A stretch of 64,000 nt of DNA from Pedobacter frigiditerrae. Its GTDB lineage: Bacteria > Bacteroidota > Bacteroidia > Sphingobacteriales > Sphingobacteriaceae. The DNA lies in the NCBI RefSeq assembly GCF_032678705.1, contig NZ_JAVTSS010000002.1, forward strand, positions 1,922,001 to 1,986,000. The letters are read 5' to 3'. The notes beneath the pieces are model-generated. The model was not told the origin of the DNA. It saw nothing but the letters and a program-made list of their open reading frames with translations, and made no database searches. The position numbers and the translations under genes were made by a program. Within the stretch, counting starts at the first letter, position 1; each line of letters starts with the position of its first letter. This document shows, in pieces, positions 54,346 through 63,513 of this stretch.

Positions 54346-55641
54346 CTAACCCTGCTCCGCCCAATTCAACCTATCTGCAGGAGAATATTTCCAAGGAGCG
54401 CCATTGTTCTCTACGTTACCCAGCATGGCGTTAATACTTCCTGGGGCAACTGATTCTTCCATAACAGCATATCTTCTTAAATCTACAATGATAGCCAATG
54501 GATCTATGTTAATCGGACAAGCTTCTGTGCAAGCATTACAGCTCGTACAAGCCCAAATTTCTTCACGAGTGATATAATCGTCTAACAAAGATTTTCCATC
54601 TTGGTGGTCGGCTCCGTGTTTATCTATGTTTTTACCCACTTCCTCTAAGCGATCGCGGGTATCCATCATGATTTTGCGTGGCGATAATAGTTTACCTGTC
54701 ATGTTAGCTGGACAAACCGAGGTACACCTGCCACATTCTGTGCAAGTATAAGCATTCATTAAATTGATCCAGCTTAAATCATTCACATCTTTAGCGCCAA
54801 ATTTGCCAGGTGCAGTTTCTGCAGGGACAAACGATGGATCAAGCATTGCCTTTACTTCATTAGTTACACTAGCCATATTGGTAAATTCGCCCTTTGGCTC
54901 CAAATTTGAAAAATAAGTGTTTGGAAAAGCGAATAAAATATGGAAGTGTTTAGAGTAGGGTAGGTAATTTAAAAATGCAAATATGCCAATGATGTGGAAC
55001 CACCAACAAACTCTTTCAGTCATGATTAAACTGGCGGCGCTGCTAGGCAATAGGCCTTGCAAGTAAGCACTTACAGGAAATGCCCCAGCACTAATGTAAT
55101 GTCCTTCTTTTAAAGCTTGTAGTTTAGCATCTGATGCATTCATTAATAAAAATGCAGACATCAATAGAATTTCAGTAATTAGGATATAATTCGCATCAGA
55201 CTTTGGCCATGATTTCATTTCTACACCACTGAAACGTTTCAACTTTAAAACATTTCTGCGGATTAAGAAGATAGCACAAGCCAGCCAAACACCTAAAGCC
55301 AAAAACTCAAATGAGCCAATCAGGAAGTCATAAAAACCACCTAAACCAGCAAAAACTCGGTGAGTGCCAAAAATACCATCAATCATAATCTCTAACACTT
55401 CGAGATTGATGATCACAAAGCCCAAATAAACTACCAAGTGTAATAAAAAAGGGATTGGTCTAACCGCCATTTTGGTCTGCCCGAAAGCAACCTTTAGCAT
55501 CGTCATGAACCTTTTTGCAGGCTGATCATTACGATTTGCTGGTCTGCCGATTTTGATATTACGGATAACTTTGCGGGCGTTAAAGCTAAATAAGCCAACT
55601 CCTGCCAAGGTAATAAGGATAAAAATAATTTGTGCTACCAT
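54346..55641 (-). CDS. Membrane 4Fe-4S dicluster electron-transfer protein
   Basis: 431 residues. The N-terminal half has about five membrane segments in the style of NarI/DsrM cytochromes. The C-terminal half has two 4Fe-4S clusters: CTECGRCTSVCP and CTSCNACTEACP. It probably passes electrons between a quinone pool and the CCG protein at 53332. The pair is common in Bacteroidota. Confidence 0.88.
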   Translation of the reverse strand: MVAQIIFILITLAGVGLFSFNARKVIRNIKIGRPANRNDQPAKRFMTMLKVAFGQTKMAVRPIPFLLHLVVYLGFVIINLEVLEIMIDGIFGTHRVFAGLGGFYDFLIGSFEFLALGVWLACAIFLIRRNVLKLKRFSGVEMKSWPKSDANYILITEILLMSAFLLMNASDAKLQALKEGHYISAGAFPVSAYLQGLLPSSAASLIMTERVCWWFHIIGIFAFLNYLPYSKHFHILFAFPNTYFSNLEPKGEFTNMASVTNEVKAMLDPSFVPAETAPGKFGAKDVNDLSWINLMNAYTCTECGRCTSVCPANMTGKLLSPRKIMMDTRDRLEEVGKNIDKHGADHQDGKSLLDDYITREEIWACTSCNACTEACPINIDPLAIIVDLRRYAVMEESVAPGSINAMLGNVENNGAPWKYSPADRLNWAEQG

Positions 55642-55850
55642 TTTTTGTATGCTACTTGGTGTAGCTAAGTTAAAAGATTTTATGCTAAAATATATTACTA
55701 TGCATGCATAAAATTAAAATTTAGAATAGATATGAATAAAATTGATTTTTTTTGAATTTGTAAATAGCTGATTTATAGCATAACTCTGCTTTAAATAGCG
55801 TTTCAAGAAAAGAAAAGTAAAAAAATGTTTTAGCTTTCAAAAAAAGACAC

Positions 55851-55858
55851 TACATTTG
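55851..55858 (+). promoter_or_regulatory. -7 box of the tRNA-Phe promoter
   Basis: TACATTTG lies 19 bases before the tRNA start; the same box precedes rpsF. The -33 region is weak (TTTTAG). Confidence 0.65.
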
Positions 55859-55877
55859 CAATCCCAAACGGGAAGTA

Positions 55878-55950
55878 GGTACGGTAGCTCAGTCGGTAGA
55901 GCAATGGACTGAAAATCCATGTGTCGCCGGTTCGATCCCGGCCCATACCA
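55878..55950 (+). tRNA. tRNA-Phe (anticodon GAA)
   Basis: Cloverleaf: acceptor GGTACGG / CCATACC, D stem GCTC / GAGC, anticodon stem ATGGA / TCCAT with loop CTGAAAA (anticodon GAA at 55911-55913), T stem GCCGG / CCGGC, discriminator A, no encoded CCA. Pair 5-68 of the acceptor is C-A, a mismatch. Followed by a terminator and the accessory island. Confidence 0.95.
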
Positions 55951-55954
55951 CTTT

Positions 55955-55980
55955 AAAACCTCAGAGCAATCTGGGGTTTT
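55955..55980 (+). terminator. Terminator of the tRNA
   Basis: AAAACCTCAGA / TCTGGGGTTTT with a 4-nt loop followed by TT. Confidence 0.75.
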
Positions 55981-56346
55981 TTGATTCTAAATCAGTTGTA
56001 AAACCCTTTAAAGGCACATATTTCAAATATCTGATAGATTATTGCCATTTGGTTAAAAATCTATTTATTTACTTAAAGATACAAAATTTACATAGGATTA
56101 TCAAAGTTTTGGCGCATCTGATGGCGCAGATTTTATAGGTTTTGCCCCTCATAAAGACAGAGAAATGTAACCCTTATTGCTTGAATTTCACTAACTCTCT
56201 CAACAATTCCCAATATCCAAAACTTAAACTTACCCCTTATATTAAACAATTAATACTTTTTTTGGATACGCTGTAGAATTCTGCCCCTCATAAATTGGCA
56301 GGAATGCATTTGTTCAATATATTAGGTAAATTTTAAACTATCACAA
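55981..56346. other. Gene-free segment at the left end of the island
   Basis: Directly downstream of the tRNA. It holds no readable gene or integrase. It contains two direct copies of GCCCCTCATAAA at 56144-56155 and 56283-56294; the inverted copies lie near 60361 and 60449. Confidence 0.6.
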
Positions 56347-57135
56347 ATGGACGCTGAAAGGAGAATATTTCCAGATTTTAATAAACTAATAGACTATTTC
56401 AATTATACACCAGAACAAATTGAACATCTTAATAAAAATGGAATTGTAATTGAGTCGGAGCATTATAACAAGGAGTACTATTGGTACATAGCTGATGAGT
56501 TCAAGAAATTATGCTTGAAAAGTAGTCTTACTGAACATTATGATAACTTACTTTATTTAGTATTTAAATTTAATGACCATTTAGTAGGCTATTCAGAACT
56601 AATTGAGCAAAATTATGAAGATGAAAAAATATCCAAAGAAGTTGCCACATTTCTCTTGGCTTTTAAAACATCTAAACCAAATGACGATTTTCGAATAAGC
56701 ATAAAAAGTACACTTGGTACAGCAACAATAAGAAACAATGCTGTCTCAAAATGGATGGCAGAGTTGATTTATAATGCGGTTGAACAAAACAATATTCCTA
56801 TTGGTATTTTTGGCGAAAAAATAGGATATGATATTTTCGGCGAAGATTTCGCTAAGGGAGTGCCATTGAAAATTGAGAGATTGGAAAACGCTTCTAAATT
56901 AAAGAGGCAAAAGCCAAGCGTTATGTTTGATGAATACTTACTTGAGTTTTGCAAATACCTGCGCATCTATCTAGAAAGTCAAACCCATCTGACAAGGAAA
57001 CCAAACACTAGACTGCCAAGTTTACAGGCAGAGTTCTTCTTTGACCTATTTGTTATACTCGGACATATGACACATAGAAAAACAAGACGTAATGGCATAG
57101 ATTTAGTTCACGCACTTTTTAAAAACAAATCCTAA
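56347..57135 (+). CDS. Unrecognised protein at the start of the island
   Basis: 262 residues beginning MDAERRIFPDFNKLIDYFNY, mostly helical, with Phe and Tyr-rich segments and a C-terminal FFFDLFVILGHMTHRKTRRNGIDLVHAL. No signal or membrane segment. No family recognised. First gene of the tentative module 56347-60157. Confidence 0.6.
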   Translation: MDAERRIFPDFNKLIDYFNYTPEQIEHLNKNGIVIESEHYNKEYYWYIADEFKKLCLKSSLTEHYDNLLYLVFKFNDHLVGYSELIEQNYEDEKISKEVATFLLAFKTSKPNDDFRISIKSTLGTATIRNNAVSKWMAELIYNAVEQNNIPIGIFGEKIGYDIFGEDFAKGVPLKIERLENASKLKRQKPSVMFDEYLLEFCKYLRIYLESQTHLTRKPNTRLPSLQAEFFFDLFVILGHMTHRKTRRNGIDLVHALFKNKS

Positions 57136-57260
57136 CAATTAATGTAAAAACCAACGGCATTTTTTTTATAAAATTTACTTTTTTGCAGTACATCGATTTC
57201 TGGCACGTGGCATAAATAGTGATCTAGGCAGTACGTAGTCAAAACAACTACGTATTTAAA

Positions 57261-57755
57261 ATGCTTATAAATAATTTAAAGGCTCAATATGAAGCCAACA
57301 AAGTTAATGGTAGAAGTGAATTCTGCCCAAGAGAAGGAGTTTACAAATTTCTCTCATTCTACAACGATACCTGCCTAGGTAAACCAGCCTTAATGGCAAA
57401 GGTTCAATGGAAGCCAAAACTTTCAGACAACTATTCCGAAGACCTAACATTCACTATTCAAGTTGAATCTCTTAGAAATACAATTGATACGAGGACTTCT
57501 TTCGGAGAGCTCGAACCTCTAATAAATAAAGAAATTTTTATTTCTGGAGCGAGATATATTCAGCAGGTAAAATTATTTCTACTAAAGTGGAGGTTTCTTG
57601 AGCAAAAACAACAAACAGTTTGTGAATTGCTAAATAAACAACTCCAGGACAACCCAAAATCCATTATCCTAGATAATATGCTCGATTCAGAGGTTTCAGA
57701 GTTGGAACTGGCACAACACGATTTTGATTACGACAATGAAATGGGAGATTATTAA
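57261..57755 (+). CDS. Unrecognised protein, relative of the next gene
   Basis: 164 residues. Segment EGVYKFLSFYNDTCLGKPALMAKVQWKPKLSDNYSEDLTF aligns with LGVYRFVAIYERVVWTTRTLIAEVKWKSTQKEEYSKG in the next gene, so they are distant relatives. Not recognised as any known domain. It is followed 1 base later by its relative. Confidence 0.65.
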   Translation: MLINNLKAQYEANKVNGRSEFCPREGVYKFLSFYNDTCLGKPALMAKVQWKPKLSDNYSEDLTFTIQVESLRNTIDTRTSFGELEPLINKEIFISGARYIQQVKLFLLKWRFLEQKQQTVCELLNKQLQDNPKSIILDNMLDSEVSELELAQHDFDYDNEMGDY

Positions 57756-57756
57756 G

Positions 57757-58281
57757 ATGGAAGAATTAAATATTAGTAAAAAAAACGATTTAATAAAAAT
57801 CAAATTACCATTTCCAAAACATGCCCCACGATTAAGCAGGGAGCCTGGTAAGATTCCTTTAGAATTTCCATATTCTGATATAGAAGGTGTTCCAATGCAA
57901 TACAGATTAGGAGTTTACAGATTCGTTGCCATTTATGAAAGAGTGGTTTGGACTACAAGAACTTTAATTGCTGAGGTAAAATGGAAGTCAACCCAAAAAG
58001 AAGAATATTCGAAGGGCTCACAAGAATTAAAATTAGAAACATTCAGGCTTCAATTTGAAGGCAAAGATTGGCGCTTAAATTTTGATTCTATTCTAGGAAG
58101 TGAAGCATTAATATCTGAAATCATTTACGAACCTGTTCGAGGATTGGCTTTCAACCGTGCAAAGCTATTAGGAACATTTATTCCAAAGCAAAACATAGAA
58201 GATTTACTAAATCAACTCAATAAAAATTTGATTAACTCAGATATAGGATTAGTTAAATTCGACGAATTCGATGACTTCTAA
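57757..58281 (+). CDS. Unrecognised protein, relative of the previous gene
   Basis: 174 residues from ATG 57757, which lies 1 base after the previous stop; an upstream frame to 57724 would overlap it by 32 bases. Contains the shared GVYRF / WKS core described for the previous gene, then a tail with acidic EFDDF. Encoded directly before the helicase-like protein. Confidence 0.68.
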   Translation: MEELNISKKNDLIKIKLPFPKHAPRLSREPGKIPLEFPYSDIEGVPMQYRLGVYRFVAIYERVVWTTRTLIAEVKWKSTQKEEYSKGSQELKLETFRLQFEGKDWRLNFDSILGSEALISEIIYEPVRGLAFNRAKLLGTFIPKQNIEDLLNQLNKNLINSDIGLVKFDEFDDF

Positions 58282-58351
58282 CTAACAAAAAACTTTAATT
58301 AATCAAGAATGCACTATCCATTCTAAACACACAAATTTTAACAATAAGAAA

Positions 58352-60157
58352 ATGACTAGAGAATATATGAATATCAGTGAAGGGCAATACCTTTCTGACA
58401 CAGAAGAATTTAAAAACGGAACACCAACAAACTACATTATATTTAAAAAGCTCCCAGGATTGGGGGCTACCCACGGGGAATGTTTAAAATATAATAGAAA
58501 CTCAATTATAATAGAACCCAATGTTCCAGTGCTTGAGGGTAAAAGAGACGCAACATATGCAAATGGAGATAGGATATATCCGAATATCTTAGTGGTATAT
58601 AAAACCACTTCAGTTCTTAAAATAAAGGAATATCTAGCCTCTAGCATTACACCGAAGAAGATTCTTAGTACACCAGAGGGATTTCAAAAGGTAAAAAAGG
58701 CAGTTTATGATTCAAGTTTTAACCTATATAAAGACTTCTTTATGTTGTTTGATGAATGTGACAGGTTGATTAAGGATGTTGATTATAGGGACAACATTTT
58801 ACTGCCAATGAAGGACTTTTTTAAATTTCAAAAGAAGGCAATTATTTCAGCAACAGCTATTGAGCCGTCTGACGAAAGGTTCGAACAACAAGAATTCAAG
58901 ATTCTTGAAGTAATGCCAGATTATGATTACAAAAAGGACATAGAATTAATCGAGACCAACAACATATTGTTTTCTTTGGAAAAACAATTTTCAGAAAATA
59001 AGGATGGTCAATTTTTTATCTTCATTAATTCAGCTAAGCTAATCCACGTGTTGATTCAAAGATTAAAAATCGAGAAGGATAGCAAAATCTACTGTGCCTA
59101 CAAAAGTGTAAAGAATCTGGAGAAGGACCACTTTGAAAATGCGACGCCCAAGCTTGGAGATTTCGCGAAATTTAACTTTTTGACAAGCAGGAATTTTGGT
59201 GCCGTTGATATTAAACTAGATGAGAAACCTCACGTTGTTATGGTAACGGATACATTGAGAAAAGCTTTCACAATGTTAGACCCTTTCACAGATTCAATAC
59301 AGATAATTGGCAGATTCAGAAATGGAGTGGCAAGTGCAACACATATCTCAAATTTTGATGAGAATTTAGAATGGAAGACAAGAGAGACTGCACTTGAATT
59401 TATTGAGGACAGCTACAATTGTTATTTAATGCTAGATGTTGTGAGAGACTTAAACTCGCTTACGGAAGGTGGAGCAAAAACAGGTGAACAGGCATTAGAG
59501 GGAACGCAAATTAATTCATTTGTCGATGATGAATTGAAGCTTAACAAATATATGGTAGATAATTACCTGTTAGACCAAGTAATCAAAAGTAATTATACCG
59601 AAAGTGAAAAATTGCTTGAGGCATATGAAAAAACAGGAAGCTTCAATGTGTCAACCAAGAAACTTTGGTTCAGTGAAAATGATGGACAACTCCTAGTGCT
59701 TGAAAAAGAAAAAAACTCTCCCGAAGCAATTGAGATTGTTGCGAAAATGTTATTCAGAGCTTGTTTCCCTTTGAAAAATAAAGATTTTCTGCTTTTTCCA
59801 GATGATAAATTGGTCAGAAAAATGGCTCCTGAAATCGCAAAGATTTTCGATACAATTGGCTTTCTAGATATGCAAGACCTTGAGTTTGACATTGTAAAAA
59901 TGAACAAAAGATGTGGGAAGGTTCAAGAAAAATTAAAGTACAAGAATCCTGCCTTGATTGCGGAAGTACAAGCTTTATACACAACCACTGACAAGCCAAC
60001 AATTGAAGAAGCAAAATCTGCCTTGCAAGTCATATACACAAAATATGAAATCCAAAAAAAAGTTAAGGGACAGGACTTTAAAAAGTTTTACAATGCAAAG
60101 GAAACAACCATTACTGGCAACATTAAGGCTTGGAAAATCTTAGGATTAAAAATCTAA
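58352..60157 (+). CDS. Helicase-like (SF2-type) protein of the island
   Basis: 601 residues. Motif I is divergent (KLPGLGATHGE), motif II is FDECDRL, motif III is ISATA, and motif VI is IIGRFRNG. The pattern matches helicase-like proteins of Bacteroidota mobile elements. The tail beyond ~350 shows no known domain. Ends where a 14-bp inverted repeat starts (60156-60169). Confidence 0.7.
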   Translation: MTREYMNISEGQYLSDTEEFKNGTPTNYIIFKKLPGLGATHGECLKYNRNSIIIEPNVPVLEGKRDATYANGDRIYPNILVVYKTTSVLKIKEYLASSITPKKILSTPEGFQKVKKAVYDSSFNLYKDFFMLFDECDRLIKDVDYRDNILLPMKDFFKFQKKAIISATAIEPSDERFEQQEFKILEVMPDYDYKKDIELIETNNILFSLEKQFSENKDGQFFIFINSAKLIHVLIQRLKIEKDSKIYCAYKSVKNLEKDHFENATPKLGDFAKFNFLTSRNFGAVDIKLDEKPHVVMVTDTLRKAFTMLDPFTDSIQIIGRFRNGVASATHISNFDENLEWKTRETALEFIEDSYNCYLMLDVVRDLNSLTEGGAKTGEQALEGTQINSFVDDELKLNKYMVDNYLLDQVIKSNYTESEKLLEAYEKTGSFNVSTKKLWFSENDGQLLVLEKEKNSPEAIEIVAKMLFRACFPLKNKDFLLFPDDKLVRKMAPEIAKIFDTIGFLDMQDLEFDIVKMNKRCGKVQEKLKYKNPALIAEVQALYTTTDKPTIEEAKSALQVIYTKYEIQKKVKGQDFKKFYNAKETTITGNIKAWKILGLKI

Positions 60158-60250
60158 ATATCCAGAAATGGTACAAAATGCCCTTACTTAAGGAGAATAT
60201 TCAATTTCTGGATATTTTAAAGAAGCACCAATTTAATGTTGGTGCTTCTT
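60156..60250. terminator. Nested inverted repeats after the helicase gene
   Basis: AAATATCCAGAAAT (60156-60169) pairs perfectly with ATTTCTGGATATTT (60204-60217). Next comes AAGAAGCACCAA (60220-60231) with TTGGTGCTTCTT (60239-60250), a 7-nt loop hairpin that could terminate in both directions. The first repeat starts within the helicase stop codon. Confidence 0.65.
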
Positions 60251-60643
60251 GCTTTGAAAAAAAATCTACCAACAAAAAATTATGTGAATTTTTTACGCGA
60301 CGGGACTATAGAAACTGACCCCCACCCCTCGAAGATGGAAAAGCAAATTCCTCTTACCTTTTATGAGGGGACACAGTATTGAAAAAATCCACTGACTTTT
60401 AATCGAGAGTGCTAGAACCTTGAATCGAAATTTTCCCTTGGAAGATTACCCTCATAAAAAGGAAGGAACAACTATAATAAATAGTGATATAGCTTGAACC
60501 AATTTCCTCAATTCCATTTTAACACAAAATACACAGCCACGCCTAAAAATCGTGGCTTTTTTGTGGCTAAAAATCTTTAAAACAGCCTCTTCACTTAGGA
60601 AAATCCTGTAAATCTCTAATTATTAACCCATAATTTTTTTAAA
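60251..60643. other. Gene-free spacer within the island
   Basis: Holds the inverted copies TTTTATGAGGGG (60360-60371) and CCCTCATAAA (60450-60459) of the motif seen left of the module. A short open frame here has no protein-like features. Confidence 0.55.
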
Positions 60644-61144
60644 ATGAAAACAAAAACCAGTACACCAATGAAAACAAAGTTCGTTATTATAAATGCTGAA
60701 CTTCAGCAGAACAACTTAGAGGTAGAAAATGCCCACACACAAATTACAAAGGAAGCAATATTACTGCTTAGAAAGTTTGAAGTAGCAAAGTTTCGCTCTT
60801 GGGTAAATGTTGAACACTGTATGGACAGCAAACAGCAACAATTAGTTCGTGAATGGATTAGTTTCTTCTGGAATATCACGCTCTCTAATAATAAGGAAGG
60901 AAAATCGTATATCTTCATTTCAATTGATGAAAGTGCGATTGAAAAGTTTGGAAGTGGGCTTACAAATCTCCTGTTAAGAAAAGCCTATCAAATCACACAA
61001 GCTCAAAATGAAACCTTAAACATTGAATACTCTTTAAGGGTAAACTTTATGCCAAGGGACATTCATAGCTTCTTTTACAGAAGGCTTGTTGATGGGGAGA
61101 CAGATATTGTCTCAATCTTCACAGAACAGCACTTAGCTTCTTAA
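60644..61144 (+). CDS. Unrecognised protein
   Basis: 166 residues. N-terminus KTKTSTPMKTKFVIINAELQQNNLEVENAH, a middle AKFRSWVNVEHCMDSKQQQLVREWISFFWNITLS, and a C-terminal NFMPRDIHSFFYRRLVDGETDIVSIFTEQ. No membrane segment. No family recognised. It is followed 1 base later by a 57-residue gene. Confidence 0.6.
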   Translation: MKTKTSTPMKTKFVIINAELQQNNLEVENAHTQITKEAILLLRKFEVAKFRSWVNVEHCMDSKQQQLVREWISFFWNITLSNNKEGKSYIFISIDESAIEKFGSGLTNLLLRKAYQITQAQNETLNIEYSLRVNFMPRDIHSFFYRRLVDGETDIVSIFTEQHLAS

Positions 61145-61145
61145 A

Positions 61146-61319
61146 ATGACACATCATAAAACTACCGTACTTCTAAACGCAGCTGCAGAAATTCTTCAGG
61201 AATTACTGGACAAGGCATCTGAAAAACAACAGATGAAAATCCAAGGCATCTTTGACGAAATGAAATATAGTGACAGGATTGATGAAGAAATGGCTTTTTG
61301 GATGGAAAATCAAGGCTAG
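61146..61319 (+). CDS. Small helical protein of 57 residues
   Basis: ATG at 61146 and TAG at 61319; the product is a single charged helix pair (LLNAAAEILQELLDKASEKQ and MKIQGIFDEMKYSDRIDEEM). It starts 1 base after the previous stop, a typical operon-like coupling. Confidence 0.6.
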   Translation: MTHHKTTVLLNAAAEILQELLDKASEKQQMKIQGIFDEMKYSDRIDEEMAFWMENQG

Positions 61320-61739
61320 AAGCAAACAAAAATAAAGGCGTGGGAGTGCGCCTTTATTCAAACCTCTTATTATCTTTGCTTAAAAGGATGATATAAGAAA
61401 GAAAAGATTTAAAAACATATAAGAAATTAGCGTTAGCTATTGTTCTTGTGCTTGGAACCTAGGAATTTTAAACACAACAAGAACAGATTAGTGAACGTCT
61501 ACGCGAAAGCGTGGGCTGTTCCAGTCTGTTGTGTTGGTCTCCTAGGACCTCAAGCGCGGATTGGTTGCAGTTCCACGCTTTCGTTGTTAATAAAAGGGTT
61601 GCAATTCGAAGATTAAACTTTAAATACGGCTTATTGTAATATTATGGTTTGACTACAGATAATTGTAAAAGCCCTTAACTATTAATAACTTATATTTAAT
61701 TTTAAAAAAATTAATCGCTAATCAAAAAATAAAACTAAA
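61320..61739. other. Gene-free segment with a structured putative RNA
   Basis: Between the small helical protein and the TerB-like gene. It contains the structured element described separately (61441-61590). The remaining 100 bases before the next gene are AT-rich leader. Confidence 0.65.
61441..61590 (+). ncRNA. Putative structured RNA of about 150 nt
   Basis: Nested stems: CCTAGGA (61458-61464) with TCCTAGG (61540-61546); ACACAACA (61472-61479) with TGTTGTGT (61527-61534); GAACAG (61481-61486) with CTGTTC (61516-61521); CTACGC (61499-61504) with GCGTGG (61509-61514) around a GAAA tetraloop; then AAGCGCGG (61552-61559) with CCACGCTT (61573-61580), one mismatch. Strand is inferred from the direction of neighbouring genes; the helices are nearly symmetric. 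Function unknown. Confidence 0.6.
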
Positions 61740-62117
61740 ATGGAATTTACTTACATCGAAAAAAAAGCAATGGTATGCATGCTTATGGTATTAGCAATAC
61801 AGGATGGCAAAATAGATGATAATGAAATAGAGGTTGTTAAAGACTCTCTTAATGTCGACAATGACTTGTTAATTGCGTCAGGGAAAGTTAAATTATTAGA
61901 TGCAATAGATACAATTAATCTGATGCACATTACACAGAAAATGAAATTTGCTATGATAGTTTTAGATGTTGCCAAAGCTGATGGTTTTATGCATCCAAAA
62001 GAAACTTTAATGACAAAGCAATATTTTGATTTATTAGGAATAACCGAGTTTCTAGATGCTAGCAAAAGCTACAATGACAGCATTAGAAGAGCTGGTAAAA
62101 TAGATTGGAATAAATAA
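61740..62117 (+). CDS. TerB-like protein
   Basis: 125 residues. IEKKAMVCMLMVLAIQDGKIDDNEIEVVKD and KFAMIVLDVAKADGFMHPKETLMTKQYF have the helical, Asp-rich pattern of TerB/TerB-like stress proteins. It begins the run of small genes to the window end. Confidence 0.6.
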   Translation: MEFTYIEKKAMVCMLMVLAIQDGKIDDNEIEVVKDSLNVDNDLLIASGKVKLLDAIDTINLMHITQKMKFAMIVLDVAKADGFMHPKETLMTKQYFDLLGITEFLDASKSYNDSIRRAGKIDWNK

Positions 62118-62150
62118 AATAAATTTTTGGAAATAATAATTTTGAATTAA

Positions 62151-62465
62151 ATGCAAACAGAAGTTGATTATAAGCAAAATGAGCTAAATAAAATGCTAGC
62201 TATATTGGATCAACAAGCTCAAAAGTTTTTAGAATCTTTCAACATAACTAAAAACATAATCTCAGTAACAGAATTATATGCAACTAAATTTGAAGATGCG
62301 TTTGTCGAATTTTATCTTTTGACCGAGAAATATAAATATACCCATACTGAAGTGATGTGGCAAGGTCATATGGATTATATTGGCATAGCTTTATTTCAGT
62401 ATCAATCCATTTTTGAGGAGGTACAAATAAGAACTGGTTACAAATTCAAAAAGTTAAATTTTTAA
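62151..62465 (+). CDS. Unrecognised small protein
   Basis: 104 residues, amphipathic helices (QKFLESFNITKNIISVTELY, FYLLTEKYKYTHTEVMWQ). Starts 33 bases after the TerB-like gene and ends 1 base before the next ORF. Confidence 0.58.
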   Translation: MQTEVDYKQNELNKMLAILDQQAQKFLESFNITKNIISVTELYATKFEDAFVEFYLLTEKYKYTHTEVMWQGHMDYIGIALFQYQSIFEEVQIRTGYKFKKLNF

Positions 62466-62466
62466 T

Positions 62467-62796
62467 ATGATACATTTATCAAAAAAAACATCAAAGAATA
62501 AATTTGGCTACAATACCTACGAAGTAAGATTTACACCAATTCTATACCTGCAATTTATAGAGGCTAATTACAATACCTATATAGTTGAATTTAGCGAAAG
62601 AGGAATTATTTTCCCTTCATTACGTTTTACATTCACAAAGAGTGCTGATATAAAAGTCATAATAACTCTAGCAATGCAGAAAATCATAGAATACTTTAGA
62701 GCATCAAAAAGCCAAGGTATTGATGAAAATTATTTCAACAGAGCTGGAATTGAACTCTTGGAAAGAGCTGATTTTATGTTACCTTTCAATAAGTAA
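62467..62796 (+). CDS. Unrecognised small protein
   Basis: 109 residues with a beta-rich middle (YNTYEVRFTPILYLQFIEANYNTYIVEF) and a helical end. It starts 1 base after the previous stop and ends 1 base before the next start, so it belongs to one translationally coupled run. Confidence 0.6.
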   Translation: MIHLSKKTSKNKFGYNTYEVRFTPILYLQFIEANYNTYIVEFSERGIIFPSLRFTFTKSADIKVIITLAMQKIIEYFRASKSQGIDENYFNRAGIELLERADFMLPFNK

Positions 62797-62797
62797 T

Positions 62798-62944
62798 ATG
62801 CAATACGTTTTTATTATACTTTTTGTCCTTTCCTTGAGCTTCGTTAGGCATTGCTATAATGCGAGACATTATGATAAAACATCATACCCGATATCGCTCA
62901 TCGTATCTGTGGTACTTTTAGTATTAGCTATCTCATTTAGTTAG
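62798..62944 (+). CDS. Small membrane protein of 48 residues
   Basis: ATG at 62798, TAG at 62944. Two hydrophobic segments (MQYVFIILFVLSLSFV and SLIVSVVLLVLAISFS) flank a short polar region. It starts 1 base after the previous stop. The membrane gene is not recognised as any known family. Confidence 0.55.
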   Translation: MQYVFIILFVLSLSFVRHCYNARHYDKTSYPISLIVSVVLLVLAISFS

Positions 62945-62959
62945 ATAAATATAGTTATT

Positions 62960-63400
62960 ATGAAAGTTCTGCTTGCAAGTCTCCCATCAGTATTGTTTCT
63001 AATATCAACTTATATTATAATTCCTGTAGATGCGAAAGCATCAACAAAAAAGCAAGATATTATTAATAACCTCAATAAGTCAAATGGAAAATATCCATCT
63101 GAAATAACTTTATTTGAAAATAAAGAATTGTCTAAACGATTAAAGAGCCTATTGAAAGATAGGTTCTTCTTCTTGAAGAAAACTTGGGCTGTTGAAACTC
63201 CAATCGAGGTGAAAAATAACATATTCAAAGCTTGGGGATGCAAACAGCATTTCTGTGACAGAACAAATTTTATCATCGTTGTTGACTTCAAAAAGAATGT
63301 GATTTATGTTGGCATTAGGGACAATGAAAATGTCAAGGTCTATTCGAAAGATGGAAGCATAAATATTGAAGTAAATAATTGGGCTAAAAGAATAAGTTAA
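62960..63400 (+). CDS. Secreted protein of unknown function
   Basis: 146 residues with an N-terminal hydrophobic segment (VLLASLPSVLFLISTYIIIPV). The body carries NNLNKSNGKYPSEITLFENKELSKRL and KAWGCKQHFCDRTNFIIVVDF, with a Cys pair. No family recognised. Confidence 0.62.
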   Translation: MKVLLASLPSVLFLISTYIIIPVDAKASTKKQDIINNLNKSNGKYPSEITLFENKELSKRLKSLLKDRFFFLKKTWAVETPIEVKNNIFKAWGCKQHFCDRTNFIIVVDFKKNVIYVGIRDNENVKVYSKDGSINIEVNNWAKRIS

Positions 63401-63513
63401 ATTTTATGGCATTGAAGCATATCTATGATGTTAATCATTTTGGTTATATTATATATTCTTTAAAACAAAGTGTGTTAATATTGTAGAAATACCAAAGAAA
63501 CTAGTCAAATAAA

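Noticed and set aside
55981..56346. Integrase gene or remnant directly after the tRNA
   Set aside because: No frame with recombinase motifs can be read there on either strand.
60130..60318. 62-residue open frame after the helicase gene
   Set aside because: It runs through the perfect inverted repeat and terminator hairpin and starts inside the helicase gene.
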